DNA of 64,000 nucleotides from Aquatica leii (taxonomy: Eukaryota; Arthropoda; Insecta; Coleoptera; Lampyridae): NCBI GenBank assembly GCA_035610365.1, contig CM069432.1, positions 126,676,255 to 126,740,254 of the forward strand. The letters are read 5' to 3'. The position numbers were made by a program, and so were the translations under genes. The notes beneath the pieces were generated by a model that ran no database searches, was not told the origin of the DNA, and saw nothing but the letters and a program-made list of their open reading frames with translations. The stretch's first letter is position 1, and each line of letters starts with the position of its first letter. Of the stretch, positions 47,451 to 60,740 are shown in pieces.

Positions 47451-50192
47451 TGAGTTTGATGTTGTGTGTCCTAGCAATTTTGAATAATCAATATCAGGTT
47501 CTTTCTTTACGACTACGCCATGTTAGGTATTCATTTAAACACGTCTTACTTTAGACTGGTTTATTCAGTTTTTCCACTAAGTTACGTTAAAATATATGCA
47601 GTCTACATTACATAACAATATTTATTTACATATACAACGTCTCCTGCGACGTGAAGTTTCAATAAAATTACTTATTACCTTCTTTATCATGGCGTTTTTT
47701 AATCTAACTCTACAATAAAAATTCTTTTTAGTTTGATTGTTTTAGACAGTTTTTCTATGCCATATCTGCTGACAAAAATGTCAAGTGTATATTATGTCAA
47801 ATCACAGACAAATGATCTATTGTTACACTTTACTGTGAATTTTGCTCTCATAACTTAATATTTAATATTTCTTAAGTATCTCCAACATAAAAATAAAGTT
47901 ATATTTTGACAAAATTCAAATTATTTAAATTAAGCCTCATAAACTTTATTAAAACACAAACTTATTTTAATTGGAGTATCCTTAAATGTAATAACATACA
48001 TATAGATTTATTTGAAAAAAACACAACTTTAATACTATTACGGTTTTTGTAACACTCTATATCATTTTAAAAAGCAACTATAATAGATCCCCACGATATT
48101 CCGAGTAAAACTGTATTTAGTCGTTTAACTGTTAATAATAAATAGCTATGCATAAAGTAAAAGCATCTAAAAGACATTTTTTTAGGTGTATACACATTAC
48201 TATTTCCCACCTATATAAAATAATATCAATATGTTATGTTTATTTACAATTTTATTGTTTACCGCTGTTGGTAATTTATTAAGCAATTAGTAGACAATTA
48301 ACAGGTAATAACAATAATAATATTTTTTTTATAATTTGCATAAGCAAATAAAATAATTTAGTTATTATTGATGCAAATATCATTAATGAAGATACAATAC
48401 AATGGAGATACAACAGGTAAGCAAAACCACTTTTGCGCACTCATTGTTATTCTTAACTATTTTTATTTATAGTAAAATAACAACTGTTCCAAGTTTAGAC
48501 AGTTTAGACCGTTGAAAACAACTAAAATGTGTTTGAGAACGACGTAAGAGTTAGGTAAACAACTTACGAACTACGCCAGATTCTAAAATCTATAGCTGAA
48601 ATAAGCATTGCATATGAAAAGGTGTTTAATTAAGCACAGTTTTAATTAAATTACGGTAGAAAAGAAATGTGTCTCTAATAGATAAGAAAGGTAAATAATT
48701 TTAATAGTAATTTGCGTAACAAGAATCGAAAATAAAGCATAGCATAACGAACGTTAATACAACGCGAGGCCGCACGAGTTATGCTATGATACTTTTGACG
48801 AGAGTAACGTACATTATTTTTTGTGTTGCCTTTTGTAAAATTACATTCTTTTTCGGAAAAAAAAACACCAGTAATATAATGTTGGCACTACATTTATTAC
48901 TATATGTGTCAAATTTGACATTAACTTTAACATTGTTTTTTTTTTCAATTTTAACTGAATTTCAAGATTTTTTTAAATGGTTTTTCTACCTGTGTCTTAC
49001 ACTCGTTCTAGTATAATAATTAACTTTAAACTCTTAGTTATATGTAGATTTTTAGTTTTTATTTTTCCTGCTTTGTGTTTTTTTCGCTCATTACGGAACT
49101 ACACTAACGAACGTTTGAAATGTTGTCAGCACAAAGAATTATTTAAATCCCATAAACATTGTTTAATTGCTTGTTAATTGTATGTTAAACGTTTATATTT
49201 TTTGTATTATTTAAGAATTTTAATTATTCTCATTTTTATTTATTTACGCTTTGTAATTGTAAGAAACTCCAGTAAATAAAATTGCTCATGCTGTTGGTCC
49301 ACTCAAATGTTGCGCTTTAAACTTTTTTTTATCTGATAAAGTGTTTGCTTGAAACACAAAACGTAACCTCAAAAAAGACTAAAATTATTAATTAATAAAT
49401 TATTCATAACAATAGAATAAAAGAAGATAAACATTTTTACTAAGTTAATTAATCATTGTTGGTAGATTGTCAATTTCAGAACTTTTTCATGTAGCCATAT
49501 GTCGGCTACTACGCATTGGTTTTTCATCTTATATTTAGTTTTGGCGATACATTATGTATATACCGGGTAGTTTACGCTCAACGAGATGGAAGTTGTTGAC
49601 AAAACTGTAAATGATATGAAAAAATTCTTTGACAAAAATACGCCAATTATTAACAGATACAATTTAAGTAGGTAGCGGTTATAGTTTAAAATTGTTAAAA
49701 GTATACAGGGTTATCTATACTAAAATAATAATATAATGTTATGCATTTCTAATTTATTTTTAAAGAGTAAAATAATAATGTCAGTTTATGAAAGGTGTTC
49801 AATACTTTTTTGTGATAGTAATAATGAAAATATAGTACTTTTGAAATAATAATACGCTTGATTATATCTGTAAACTTGTAATAACACATTTTTGTCTGTC
49901 ACACTTTTATATGTATAATCACATTATTAAATTAATGTAAAGTTGTGTGCAATCATCAATAATTTAAGTACAAAACATTTTAATTAATTACTATGTTAAC
50001 TTTAATAAAACACTGCATTTTTATTTTGCTAATAAAACAGCCCACGCCGGATAAATTCCATAAAACTAATTTAAGCTTCAACGCGAAGGCAAACATAATA
50101 GAGCAAGTTAAAAAGATAGAACAAAATAGTTTTAATAACGACAGTTATATTACAGTAACATTTTAAATGAGCAGTGTAAACAACACACTCCA
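47451..50192. other. AT-rich intergenic DNA
   Basis: No gene is supported. The hydrophobic frame at 48786-49016 is T-driven. A short segment at 49555-49620 (accgggtagtttacgctcaa) recalls a MITE terminus but has no matching partner. Confidence 0.35.
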
Positions 50193-50565
50193 CTACAAGG
50201 TAACATTAAACCAACTAAAAGTATTAGAATATCTGATAAATGAAAGTTTTGTGATTAGATTATACACTGTACTAAGATTATTCGCATTAGTGTTAAAATT
50301 CACATTGTTTTTATACTTTGTAAAAAATATCACCTCACCGATTAATATTTTCTTAAATTTTGGTTCTACATCTAGTATCGTACGACTACTAAAATCAAAA
50401 TTATGATCCATATTAATATAGTGGAGGGCAAGAGCTGGTTTTTTTTATGTTTGCAATCATATTGGTGATTTTTAATTCGATTGAAAGTTTTTTGTTTTGT
50501 TTGACTAATATAGCATTTATTGCAATCAATACAATCAATTTTATATATAACGTTATGTTTGTTAA
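50193..50565 (-). pseudogene. Penelope-like GIY-YIG endonuclease fragment
   Basis: On the minus strand HNVIYKIDCIDCNKCYISQT matches the start of the GIY-YIG endonuclease of Penelope-like elements (here Y-x-I and YIS in place of YIG). It is followed by KTFNRIKNHQYDC and, after a frame change near 50425, MDHNFDFSSRTILDVEP, a second helix region, and NANNLSTVYNLI at the end. These mark the C-terminal endonuclease of a Penelope-like retroelement. No reverse transcriptase was recognised upstream. The plus-strand frames at 49993 and 50167 lie beside or antisense to it. Confidence 0.65.
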
Positions 50566-53360
50566 GTAACTTGATCTGGATTTATTATAAAAATTTCGTT
50601 AAGCAAACAATATAATGTTAAGCTTGTTGTTTGTGATAATATTAATCACCCGTTACAACCTGGTCGTAAAGAAACCGACAATAAAAGTCAATAAACGGCC
50701 TAAAGCTACACATGTGCTTACTAGATGTAGAATCGATAGTAAAACACGCCCTAAAAGTTGTAACAGAATGTAATAAAACAAGTTTTACAAATACAATAAT
50801 TTTAATACCAACGTGTTTTTGAAATGAAATAAACTAATGAGTAAAATTTTCCATTACTTTGTTAAGATCAAACTGATTGTTGTTGTAGTCACAAATTGTT
50901 TAACATTGTACACAGCAAACTTAATTTATAAGTTTATATGATTCTTTCCAGAAATGTAGAAGGTATTAGAAGCCAGCGCTAACTCATAGAAAAATTTTCC
51001 TATGTACAATTTAATCTATACAAAGAAGAAATAAGCATTACACGTGCTAGTAAGGTGTCAACTGTATGGGTAATAAATGTCTAAGACAAGTTAGTGCAAA
51101 GCTGTCAAATGTAAATTAAAGTGTAAAAATACAAGATATACCAAAGGACGGACAAAAAAAGATTTTTAACATAACAAGATCATAATAAATAATTAGCATT
51201 TCTTTATTGTTTAATTGAAAATCACAACATAAATCAAAAATTATTGCTAACAAAATAGATATAAGCAAAATTGTTGTAAAATAACTTCTTAAACTCATGG
51301 TTATCTCCTATACCACATTAAAATGATTCAAAATTTGTATGGGACTGATTTTGACCGTAAAATTTTGTTTATGCTTTCTTAATAAAACTAGTAAAAATAA
51401 ATCTTTTTTAACAAATTGTTGTTAATAACAAATTTACATTTCATATTATTAGATTAATAGAATAACTTTGATTATTAGAACACCAAACCAATAGTCTTTA
51501 AACATCTATACAAGATTAATAGAACAAACGTTGTATATTTTTGAGCATTTCATTAGAAAAAACATTTAACAATTGTTACAGCGACTATTTACCTTATTGT
51601 CCACAATTTGATTTCTTTCTTTCCTTTTTTTACAGGTCTTATCTTTAATTGAATTTCCTTTTGACAATTGTACATGGTGGCCTTGATGTACTCATGCAAA
51701 TCTTATTTTGGCAGTTATTCAAGCTATATTGTTATATTACGTGAATGTGATTCTTAGGATTGTTGATTTAAATATCGTAGACCCATTCACACTCCAGATT
51801 TTCTGGGCTTTTTGTCAAAACCACTTTTCAGCCACCCACCACCTACCATTAATTTCTACATTTTAACTTTATTCGTTTTGTGTCTTTTAGGCTTTCTAAT
51901 TAAATTTTTAAACGTAAAACACATTTTGAACAGTCAAGTTTATGTACCGTCTTCATTCTATTCGTAAACGGCTCCAGTGTGGGCAAAAACTTACTTCCCT
52001 ATTGCAATTGAATAACAAAAAACTAATTGCCGGAACATCGTCACACCATCCGTCGAAGGAGATTAAGAGTAGCAACCTCTTATTAAACCACTAAGCCAGG
52101 CACTTAAATTCACGTTTCTACCAAGAAGGTTTTTTTTTGGTTTTATTTTCTCTACAAAAGTCAGGGGGTTTTAGTTTTTTTGTCTAATGTTAAGCAAATA
52201 ATTTGGAGGTTATGTCTACAGATTGCGTTTCGTTGTATTATTAATATTTGTTTACCTGTGGAAGCTTATTAAATTACGTCAATTATCGCTGTTGCAAAGT
52301 ATTACAACCGCGTCTAGTACGTGTCCCACATAAACGTTTTTTTGTTGTAACTTTGACCACAGTTTATCGTACGCAAGTGCATTGTTAACTAAATAAGTAA
52401 TAATTTTGATATCGCAACTGCCGTCAACAGGAGCCGGAGTAAAATTTGAGTTTTTAATTTCATATAAATATATTATGCAGCATAATGCGGAACGCTTACC
52501 TTTTACGATTGCTTTGATTTAATTATTATTATTTTGTCGCGGTTTCGCACTTATCGGAAGGTCTTAAGAACGGAGTACCCACCGATGACATTATTGAGTA
52601 ACTACGTAGGTAATAAGTGTAAGTTGCACGACACTTGCACCGCACTATTGCGTTCCAATTTTTTTTTAATAAGCTTGGTAATAAGAAATTTTTATTTTCA
52701 AATAGTTGAGTAAGTAAAATTTTTGGTTACAACTTAGTTTTATCACAACGCGCTAATCTTACGCATTGTTTTCAATCTACTAAGCTATAACATTATACTC
52801 AAATTAACAAAACTTGTTGCTACAGTAGCTAATTTAATTGGTTTAGTTCAATATAACAGTGATATAGCTTTTGTCAGTTAAAAGCATATGAACATATTAA
52901 AATTCTTACAGAGATTTTAACAGTAGCATTGCTTTAGCAGTTAGCTGGAAAAACAATTATGTCATTTAATTTTAAAGATTTAAGATTTAAAAATTTTGCT
53001 AATTTTTAAATTTAAATAATAGAACACCAGATTACTAAAAACTTTTAATAAATTTTATAATTAAATTACAGAAGAAATCGCTTAGTAAACAGTTGGTTAC
53101 TAAGTAAAACGTTTAAATAAGCAAATATTCTGGCAGTCCATAAGACATTTGTTATCATAAATCGTTTAGTTGTAACGAATCGGCAGAGGTGGCGCTAATT
53201 GTTTTAAAAATTACATATGAATTTGTTTCAATTACGCGTGAGCTTTAGACGCTCGGCTGCGGACTACCTCTACCGCTTCGAAGCGCACGACTCTTCCCTG
53301 CCAAATAATCATTCAACCGGAACAAAACACTAAATAAAATCCGGCGTCAACGCTGATAAC
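50566..53360. other. AT-rich intergenic DNA
   Basis: Nothing supported. Possible decayed parts of the Penelope-like element could not be confirmed. Confidence 0.35.
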
Positions 53361-53459
53361 TCTCTCTCTGCCGAGACCCGTTTCTGGTAGAACCGCTCTT
53401 TCTGCCGAGACCCGTTCCTGGTAGAACCTCTCTTTCAAGACCTAGTCCTGGTGAAACCC
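53361..53459. repeat. Three short tandem repeats of about 34 bp
   Basis: The word ccgagacccgt(t/c)(t/c)ctggt recurs twice and a diverged third copy follows, each ending in agaacc or gaaaccc. GC content is well above the surroundings. Confidence 0.8.
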
Positions 53460-53673
53460 GACCCGTGTTTATCCGATTCATATTTTGCCACCTAATGCTT
53501 TTGTACCCGGCTAACTTTTTTTCAAACCGATCCTGATACCGTCTAATTGTGTGCACCGATTAACCAAAACCTGTTATTGTACCCGGACCTTCTAAACTCA
53601 TATCGACCAGCTTTCGAACCCTGCTACTCTCACGATTTTTGTATTCGATTTTTCGTTTTGTATTAGAACCCCT

Positions 53674-54540
53674 GTTACGTCAAAACGCCCTCCCTCAAGT
53701 TGACCACAAGCTTCCGCTTCACCGAGTAGTATTTGTTATAACCGAACCGCAGTCTGTTAGTGAATTGACAAATTATTTGCGCCAGGATTTGTCAAGCGTA
53801 AACTAAATCTCCAGTTACTTTCAACCCCTAACGTAGTTGAGGTTGCCGCGTTAAAATACTGCCCAAGCTACGCTGATTTAGAGTGTTTCAATACGGTTGG
53901 TATCGCTACGTTTTGGCTTGGAGTTTTGAAATACTCACTTGAATTTGCCGAAGTTTTTGTTTGACAGTATAACCAAACCGCAACAACCCGCAATATTAAT
54001 AACGTAATTGAATTCTGCCGTGTTTTATTTGTATAAAACTTTGTCATTAATAGATGCCAGTGGTCAACCCGTCGTAAATTCGAAATTAAATCCCGTTTAC
54101 CGTACCAGTGTATTACCTGAAAAACTTAATTAATTACACCTGTCTTTAACCCTTATTACCTACCGAACCTGAACAATTTTCCCGACCTGTAATTAACTTG
54201 ATTTATAGCAGTTTTCAAAACGATTCTAACCACGCCATTTGCATCTGTTCACTTTCATTTAGGAAATTACTGATTTTTTGTCTTTTAAGGTTAGATACAG
54301 ATCGTAAGGCGCGTTCGCCTACCCACAAATCAACCGAATGGGTTGGCCGCATTCAACAAAGTGCCGAAGCATAATTGTAGTTAATATTAATAATTATATA
54401 AGGGGAATCAAACGACCCCAAGTGTACATATTTATTGTAAGAATTACATTTTTAGTTTCTATAATAAATTTATGTTAATTGTATTCAACTTAATAACGCT
54501 TTAAACCCAACGCCGAGACTGTGAGCCACCGAGGTGTTAT
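53674..54540 (+). other. LTR-like segment, uncertain
   Basis: GC-richer than the neighbours. It starts with tgttacgtcaaaacgcc, has a TATA-type box in tatataaggggaatc (about 54395), a poly(A) signal AATAAA about 75 bases later, and ends near gccaccgaggtgtta. This order of promoter, short transcribed part and poly(A) signal is typical of an LTR. No second copy, target duplication or coding interior was seen, so a solo LTR is only a possibility. Confidence 0.25.
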
Positions 54541-54958
54541 ATACTAAGAATGTTGAATTCTGTTATTAATTGATTTTTAACGGTAAAAAGAAATCTTTAA
54601 CATTTCTTCTTTTGATAAAATTTTCTTAGTAATTTATATATGTTTTGTAGGTAAACATTTGAGTACAAAAATAAAATTTATTGTTAAAGGTTTAAGGATA
54701 AATATGCACCAAAATAATGGATGTAACAGATAGGTAACACTTGTATCTATCTAATCTTCTCTACAATTTACAGCTATTTATTTTCTATAAAAATAATTAA
54801 CAATGACAGTCTTATAAAAAGCACGTATTAGATTACTTCGCCGACATACAGTGTTTTTTGGAAAATTTTATATTATTTGAATAACGGTATTTGTTAATTT
54901 GGAAATGTCAGATGTCGATTAAAACTAAGCTAATTAATGTATAATTTTTCAAGGAGGT
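54541..54958. other. Intergenic flank of the BEL/Pao element
   Basis: AT-rich, ending with the target-site copy gaggt at 54954-54958. Nothing else was seen. Confidence 0.5.
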
Positions 54959-55207
54959 TGTTAATTTTGTAAATAAAAGTGGACTGTATTGAAGATTTTT
55001 TATGTTGTACTTTTTATTTTACTTTTTTTATACAAATAATTCGAGTTGCTGTTTTCTCGCTGAAATGTTCAATGCAACTAACTTAAAACTACCACTATGA
55101 TTCATAAAATTTCTATTTTTTTATTTTTAGAGTACAAAGTATATAAACTTGTCCTTTCACTTAACAATATGTACAACCTTAACAAAATAATCGTTTTCGC
55201 TTAAACA
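54959..55207 (-). repeat. BEL/Pao 3' LTR
   Basis: Same length as the copy at 60741-60989, with about nine substitutions between them. On the minus strand it begins TGTTTAAGCG and ends TTAACA. Confidence 0.95.
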
Positions 55208-55378
55208 TCCCGCCCGCCTTGAAAGGATACCTTTCAATTTGACATATTAATTTGATATACATACATAATAATATATACATAATGTTATCAAAATATACAC
55301 AACTACATTACTTTAAACCTTGAATTGCCAAGATGTGCCCACTAGTCATTGACTTAGTCTATGGACAGAACCCATAAT

Positions 55379-58300
55379 TTATGCACGTCTGATAACACCA
55401 CCTTGCACTTTTATATTAACTGCTCTGGTAATGCCATTGTTCCCTGGATATAGTTGAAGTATTCTTCCTAGAGGCCAATTTCTGATGTGTGAGTTTTCGT
55501 CCTGTATTATTACTAAGGATCCGACCTTTATTAAATTGTCTGAATTATGTTTCCACTTGTAACGGGTTTGTAATTCTGTTAAGTACTCTTTGTGCCACAT
55601 AGTCCAGTAGTGTTGGATGGTGGCTTGTAACCTTTGAAACTTATTTAATCGGCTTTCCGGCACATCTGTTATATTTTGTTCCGGAATAGCAGTGATTGTT
55701 TTTCCAATCAAAAAATGGGACGGAGTAGTTAGGTCATTAGGATCTGAGGAAAGGGGGCAAAGGGATCGTGAGTTAAGAATACCTTCAATTTGAACAAGTA
55801 TTGTATAAAATTCATCATACGTTAATAACCAATAACACGTCTAAGATCTGTTTTGGTATTTTTAATGCCTGCTTCCCAGATGCTTCCAAAATTAGAAGAT
55901 CGTGCTTGTATGAAATGCCAAGTCACTCTTTCTTTACTCAGATCCTTACCAAAAACGTTTGATTCAGTTTTTGAAAACTGATATAATACTTTAATTTCTT
56001 TATTAGCTCCCACAAAATTGGTTGCGTTGTCTGAATATATATTTGAGGGCCTACCTTGCCTACTAATAAATTGCTTTAATGTATCAATAAACGCTTTTGT
56101 TGTTAATTCTGTAGTCAAATCTTAATGAACAGCCTTTGTACTTAAACATATAAATAAGCAAATGTACGCTTTGACTGTTTTAGTGTTTCTAGTTTTTCTA
56201 TCCTTGATTAAAAAAGGGCCTGCATAGTCAACCCCAACGTTTTGAAATGGAGAATGGTCATTAACTCTAACATCGGGTAGGTTTCCCATTAAATACTGTA
56301 TTGTTTTTAGTTTAGATTTAAAACATGTAACACATTGTCGTATAATCTTTTTGCACCGATTTTGGCCAGATATGGGCCAATATCTTTCTCTTATCGAATA
56401 AAGCAAGTTTTGAACACTACAATGCATGAGTCGATGATGTTTGTTTTGTAAAATTAAATCAGTTAATTTGTGACCTTGTGGTAATAAAATAGGATGTTTT
56501 TTTAGTAAATGAGTGCTTTGAATTAGCGATTCTTCCACCTACACGTATTACCTGATTGTATATAAATGGATTTAAAGTTAAAAGTTTACTTTTTTTACTA
56601 ATCTCGTTGTTTTTTATTAATGCATTGTACTCATTTAGAAAACATTCCAGTTGTACCAATGTTCCTCTCTGTGTATGATTTTTGCTTCCGACCATTTCAT
56701 TCGATGTTGGTTATCCCACGAATGTTGCGCGATGCCGGACTTAGAAGTCTCTCCTCTCCGGCATCGCGCAACATTCGTGGGATAACCAACATCGAATGAA
56801 ATGGTCGGATTCGTTGTACCTTATTCAAATTCGAATATTTATTAATTAAATCTAAGCTATTAAAACTAACAACAGAAACACATGATACAGATTTTTGTTC
56901 TGGTATATCTAACTCTACATTATCATAATTTAAGTTCCATTTACTATCATAGCTAATCAAATAATCGGGACCTTGCCACCACAAACTTGAATCTTTTAAT
57001 TTTGATGGATTTACACCGCGCGATAATAAATCAGCCGGGTTTTGTTTGACTTTACATAATGCCAACTATTGATGCTAGTAAGTGATTTAATTTCACTAAT
57101 CCTCTTTGCAACAAACGTTTTCCAACGGTTAGAAGCTCCTTTAATCCATGCTAACGACACTGTTGAATCTATCCATAAAAATATTTTTTGAAATTTGATT
57201 TCTATAGCGTCTACTACTACATTAACTAACTTATATAATAAAAAAGCTGCGCATAACTCTAATCGTGGTAAGCATATCTTTTTTAATGGAGCCACTCGAG
57301 ATTTTGCACGCAGTAATTTTAAAATGATATTGCCATCGGAAACTAAAGTACGTACATATACAAGCGCCTCGTAAGCCTTTTCCGAAGCATCGCAAAATCC
57401 GTGTAACTGAAGCGTTACGTGACGGTCGTTTAAGACATATCGCGGTAAACAAATTGAATTTATTAAGAATAATTGATCTTGAAACGTTAGCCATTTATCA
57501 CATAAACAATTGAGTATTGCATCATCCCAATCAATATTTAATTTCCAAAGTTCTTAAATATACAATTTTGCCACTATAATAATAGAACCTAATAAACCTA
57601 ATCGATCGTAAATTTGGCAAATTACGGAAAGAATTGTCCGTTTCGAAATACTTTTTTACTTAATAAAGTTACTTATTGAATACTGTATGACATCGTTTTT
57701 TGCATTCCAATAAATACCGAATGTTTTGTTGTGTTCCTTTTCTCCTATACGTAAAATATTCGATTCTAGCTCATTATTTAATTTAAAATTATTTAAAATT
57801 GATTGATCATTACATAACCATTTTTTTTAACTCAAAACATCTTTGTTGCAGTATGTCTGTGACCTGTTTTTGAATCAGCAGGAAATCTTTTTTTGTGTTG
57901 GCGTCCGTTAACAAATCGTCTACATAAAAATCGTTAAGAATTACTTTACTTGCAACCGGAAATGTTTGTGTATTTTCTAAGCCTAACTGTACCAAAGATC
58001 TCACTGCGTGATAAGGAACACTAATAAAACCATAAGTTACGGTAGTTAGAAAACAATATTTTAAAGTTTCATGGGGTTCATTACGTCAGAAAATTTATTG
58101 ATATTTTTGTTGATCTTCGTCTACCAAAATTTGCCGATACATCTTAGATATGTCAGCAGTCATTACATATCGATATTTACGAAACCTTAATAAAATTTGA
58201 AAAATATAATTTTTCAATGTTGGACCTTTAAATTGTACGCTATTCAAAGACAAGCCGCTATTAGTTTTTGCGGACGCATTAAACACTACGCGGCACTTTG

Positions 58301-59177
58301 TTGTAAGACTAGACTCTTTGATTATTGCGTGGTGTGGCAAATAATACCCGTTTTCTTGTCTTTGATCCTCGCTGTATATTTCTCACATGTGATTTAAACT
58401 TTTATACTCATTCATAGATTGAATGTACTCGTTCTTTTAAATTTGGATTACATTGTAATCGTTTTTCTAAAGAGTAAAAACGACTAATTGTGGCTTCACG
58501 CAAGTTTCTTAAATCGTTTAAAGAATTTTTTAATGGGATATTAACAATAAAATGTCCGGTGCTATCACGTTTAGTAGTAGCTATAAAATGATCTTCGCAA
58601 AACCATTCATCCTTAGAAAAATTACAATTTTTATTATTCGTAACTTTCTCTACTTCCAAAATTTTTCTAAAATATTGTCATTTATAACTGAATTAAAATT
58701 CTCTATTAAATATGTCGACGAAATATTGCACACTGACGGATAATAAACTTCTCCAGCAACTATCCATCCTAACTGTATCCTTTGTACCATTAGAGAATTA
58801 GTTCCTATTTGTTTTTTACCATCACATAATATTGTCCAAAATACGTTAGATCCTAACAAAATATTAACGTCTCTAGAAATATTGTAGTCGGGATCAGCTA
58901 AAGTTACATTTTGTGGTATATTTAAACTATCTTTGCTGAATGAAGCAGTTGGCAACTTATATGTTATTTTCGGTAAAACCAAACAATTAATGTTTAAACT
59001 GAAATCATTAACGCAAGACTGAATTGTGACATGAACTTGATTAAAAATAGTAGCTAATGATCCTCCAATACCCTTGACTACATGATTTACATTAACGATA
59101 GGTAAGTCTAATTCTTCGCAAATACTTTTTTTAATAAAATGATTTTGAGATACACTATCCAATAAAGTACGGCACAC
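55379..59177 (-). pseudogene. BEL/Pao pol (protease, RT, RNase H, integrase), disrupted
   Basis: In minus-strand order: protease (59177-58650) with LLDSVSQNHF, where the usual Asp-Ser-Gly has Val for Gly. Reverse transcriptase follows (about 58660-57810) with TTKCRVVFNASAKT, MTADISKMYRQI and the active-site FYVDDLLT. RNase H (about 57494-56900) has LPRLELCAAFLLYKL, IDSTVSLAWI and QNPADLLSRG. Integrase (about 56538-55379) has a His/Cys finger ending CVTCFKSK, VDYAGPF (first Asp), YSDNATNFVGA (second Asp), GSIWEAGIK (Glu), and the C-terminal VIIQDEN ... WPLGRI. Frames change repeatedly between and within domains. A 123-base palindrome sits between RNase H and integrase (56687-56809). No functional polyprotein is possible. 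Confidence 0.92.
56687..56809. repeat. Perfect 52-bp inverted repeat inside BEL/Pao pol
   Basis: The arm 56687-56738 (starting tccgaccatttcattcgatg) is the exact reverse complement of 56758-56809, around a 19-base spacer. It is GC-richer than its surroundings. The minus-strand frame downstream, with WSEAKIIHREEHW, appears to continue out of one arm. That arm could therefore be original pol sequence and the other an inverted copy, or the whole palindrome may be a tiny foldback insertion. Confidence 0.95.
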
Positions 59178-59206
59178 TACGATCGTATTCTTGTGAACTA
59201 ATTTGA

Positions 59207-60530
59207 TTAAGGCTGTTGATAATAAAATTTACCGTGATCCTGCTGACTTTCTATATTATCAATAAGACTACTATTCACAGAAGAAATGTTATTAGAGGTT
59301 GAAGCAATTGCCTCAGGTGCTTGTCCTTCGGCTTTATTTTCATTAACGGTTTTCAATTCAATGTTATTCAAATTATTCGTAAAATTTAAGTGCAATAACG
59401 TATTATGTGGCTTTTTACATTTGAAGCATTTTTTGCCCTTATACTTCCATGATGAATGTGAATCGCGTAAACAAATAGAGCATAGCTTAAGCTTTTTAAT
59501 TGCTAGAATCCTATCATTTACAGGTAATTGTAAAAACTTATCACAATGATAAATTGGATGTTCTTTGTGACAATAATAACATTTATTTTTGCTAACAATA
59601 AAGGTATTACTACTTAACGGTTTTTTACTGAAATTTTGAATCGACTTATATTTATCAATTTTATTCACTTCAAGCTTTTCTAATATATCGCATTTTGCTT
59701 TTAAGAACGCATACATGTCACTCATTTCCGGTAAACCGTTCGTATATTTGTATGACTCCCAGTCGCGACGCGTGATATGGTCAAACTTATTAGTTATAAC
59801 GTAAATAATTAGTCTATCCCAGGTATCTGTATTTTCTCCAAGTGTTTTCAGAGCTCGTAAATTTTTACTAACACTATCAAATAGTTTACGAAGTACAACA
59901 TGCAACTTTTTTTGAATTGCAGGATGCTCAAAAATCGCCTTAATATAATTATGAATCATTAATGTTTTATTTTCAAATCGATCAACTAACAATTGCCAAG
60001 CGTTTTCGTAATTGTCAGCAGAAACTTAAATCGACTGTATAATATGAGCTGCATCTCCTTGCAGAGATAAACGCAAATAATAAAATTTTTGTATTTTATG
60101 AATTGACTCGTTACTATCTACTAATGCTTTAAAAGCGTCTCTAAACTCTAACCAATTACAGTACTGACCGTCAAAGCTGGGTAATGTAATTACAGGTAAC
60201 CTAACGGATGTTTCGTTATTTGATCTGTAACCCGTATTTTCGTTTTCTACGACAACCGACTGTTTATTTAGCAATGACTTTGTTTTACTGACTACTTCAA
60301 AATATATATTTTCAAATTGATCACGTTCATTAGATTGTACTTCCTCGGGATCTAAAATCTCTAATTCCGTTTTAATATTATTAAATTCATTCCAAGTTAA
60401 TTCTAATTTTACTAATCGTTCTTTTAATTGATTAAGCGCGTTAGGATCGGCACTAGTAGTAATTTTTTCTAATAAATTGCAAAAACGAGTAACTTTACCC
60501 TTTACCTTTTGTTTTTAATATATCTGCCAT
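59207..60530 (-). pseudogene. BEL/Pao gag, disrupted
   Basis: It starts with ATG at 60530 (MADILKTKGKG) followed by a frame change near 60505. The body then contains LPSFDGQYCNWLEFRDAF, the capsid-type motif of BEL elements, and FYYLRLSLQGDAAHIIQSI. An in-frame stop at 60028-60026 falls before VSADNYENAW. The frame continues from 59992 to 59207 with two zinc-knuckle-type clusters (CYYCHKEHPIYHC; CSICLRDSH ... CFKCKKPHNTLLH). Gag would package the RNA if intact; with one frame change and one stop this copy cannot make the full protein. Confidence 0.9.
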
Positions 60531-60740
60531 TATTATAAATATAAGAAACAATATTCAAATTAAAGGTAAAAATTAAAGGAAAAACTTAAAAAACTGAAAG
60601 AGATTGTGAGGAATGAGCAGCGTTTTTGCGTCTTCTGCCCCCGACCGTTGTAGCACTGGACCGTTGTTTGTGGAAAATTACCGGCCGGCCTTTTGATTTT
60701 TCGTAAACTTCTTAATTCATTATCCGGTCGATTGGACCAA

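Noticed and set aside
48786-49016. Hydrophobic 76-residue frame that could suggest a membrane protein
   Set aside because: T-rich composition alone gives hydrophobic codons; there is no splice or promoter support and no recognisable family.
49993-50406. Two adjacent plus-strand frames (57 and 79 residues, stop directly followed by ATG)
   Set aside because: The second is antisense to the recognisable Penelope-like fragment, and the first has no supporting feature beyond being open.
53347-53556. Minus-strand 69-residue frame rich in Gly and Arg
   Set aside because: It lies across the 34-bp tandem repeats; its repeated peptide only reflects those repeats.
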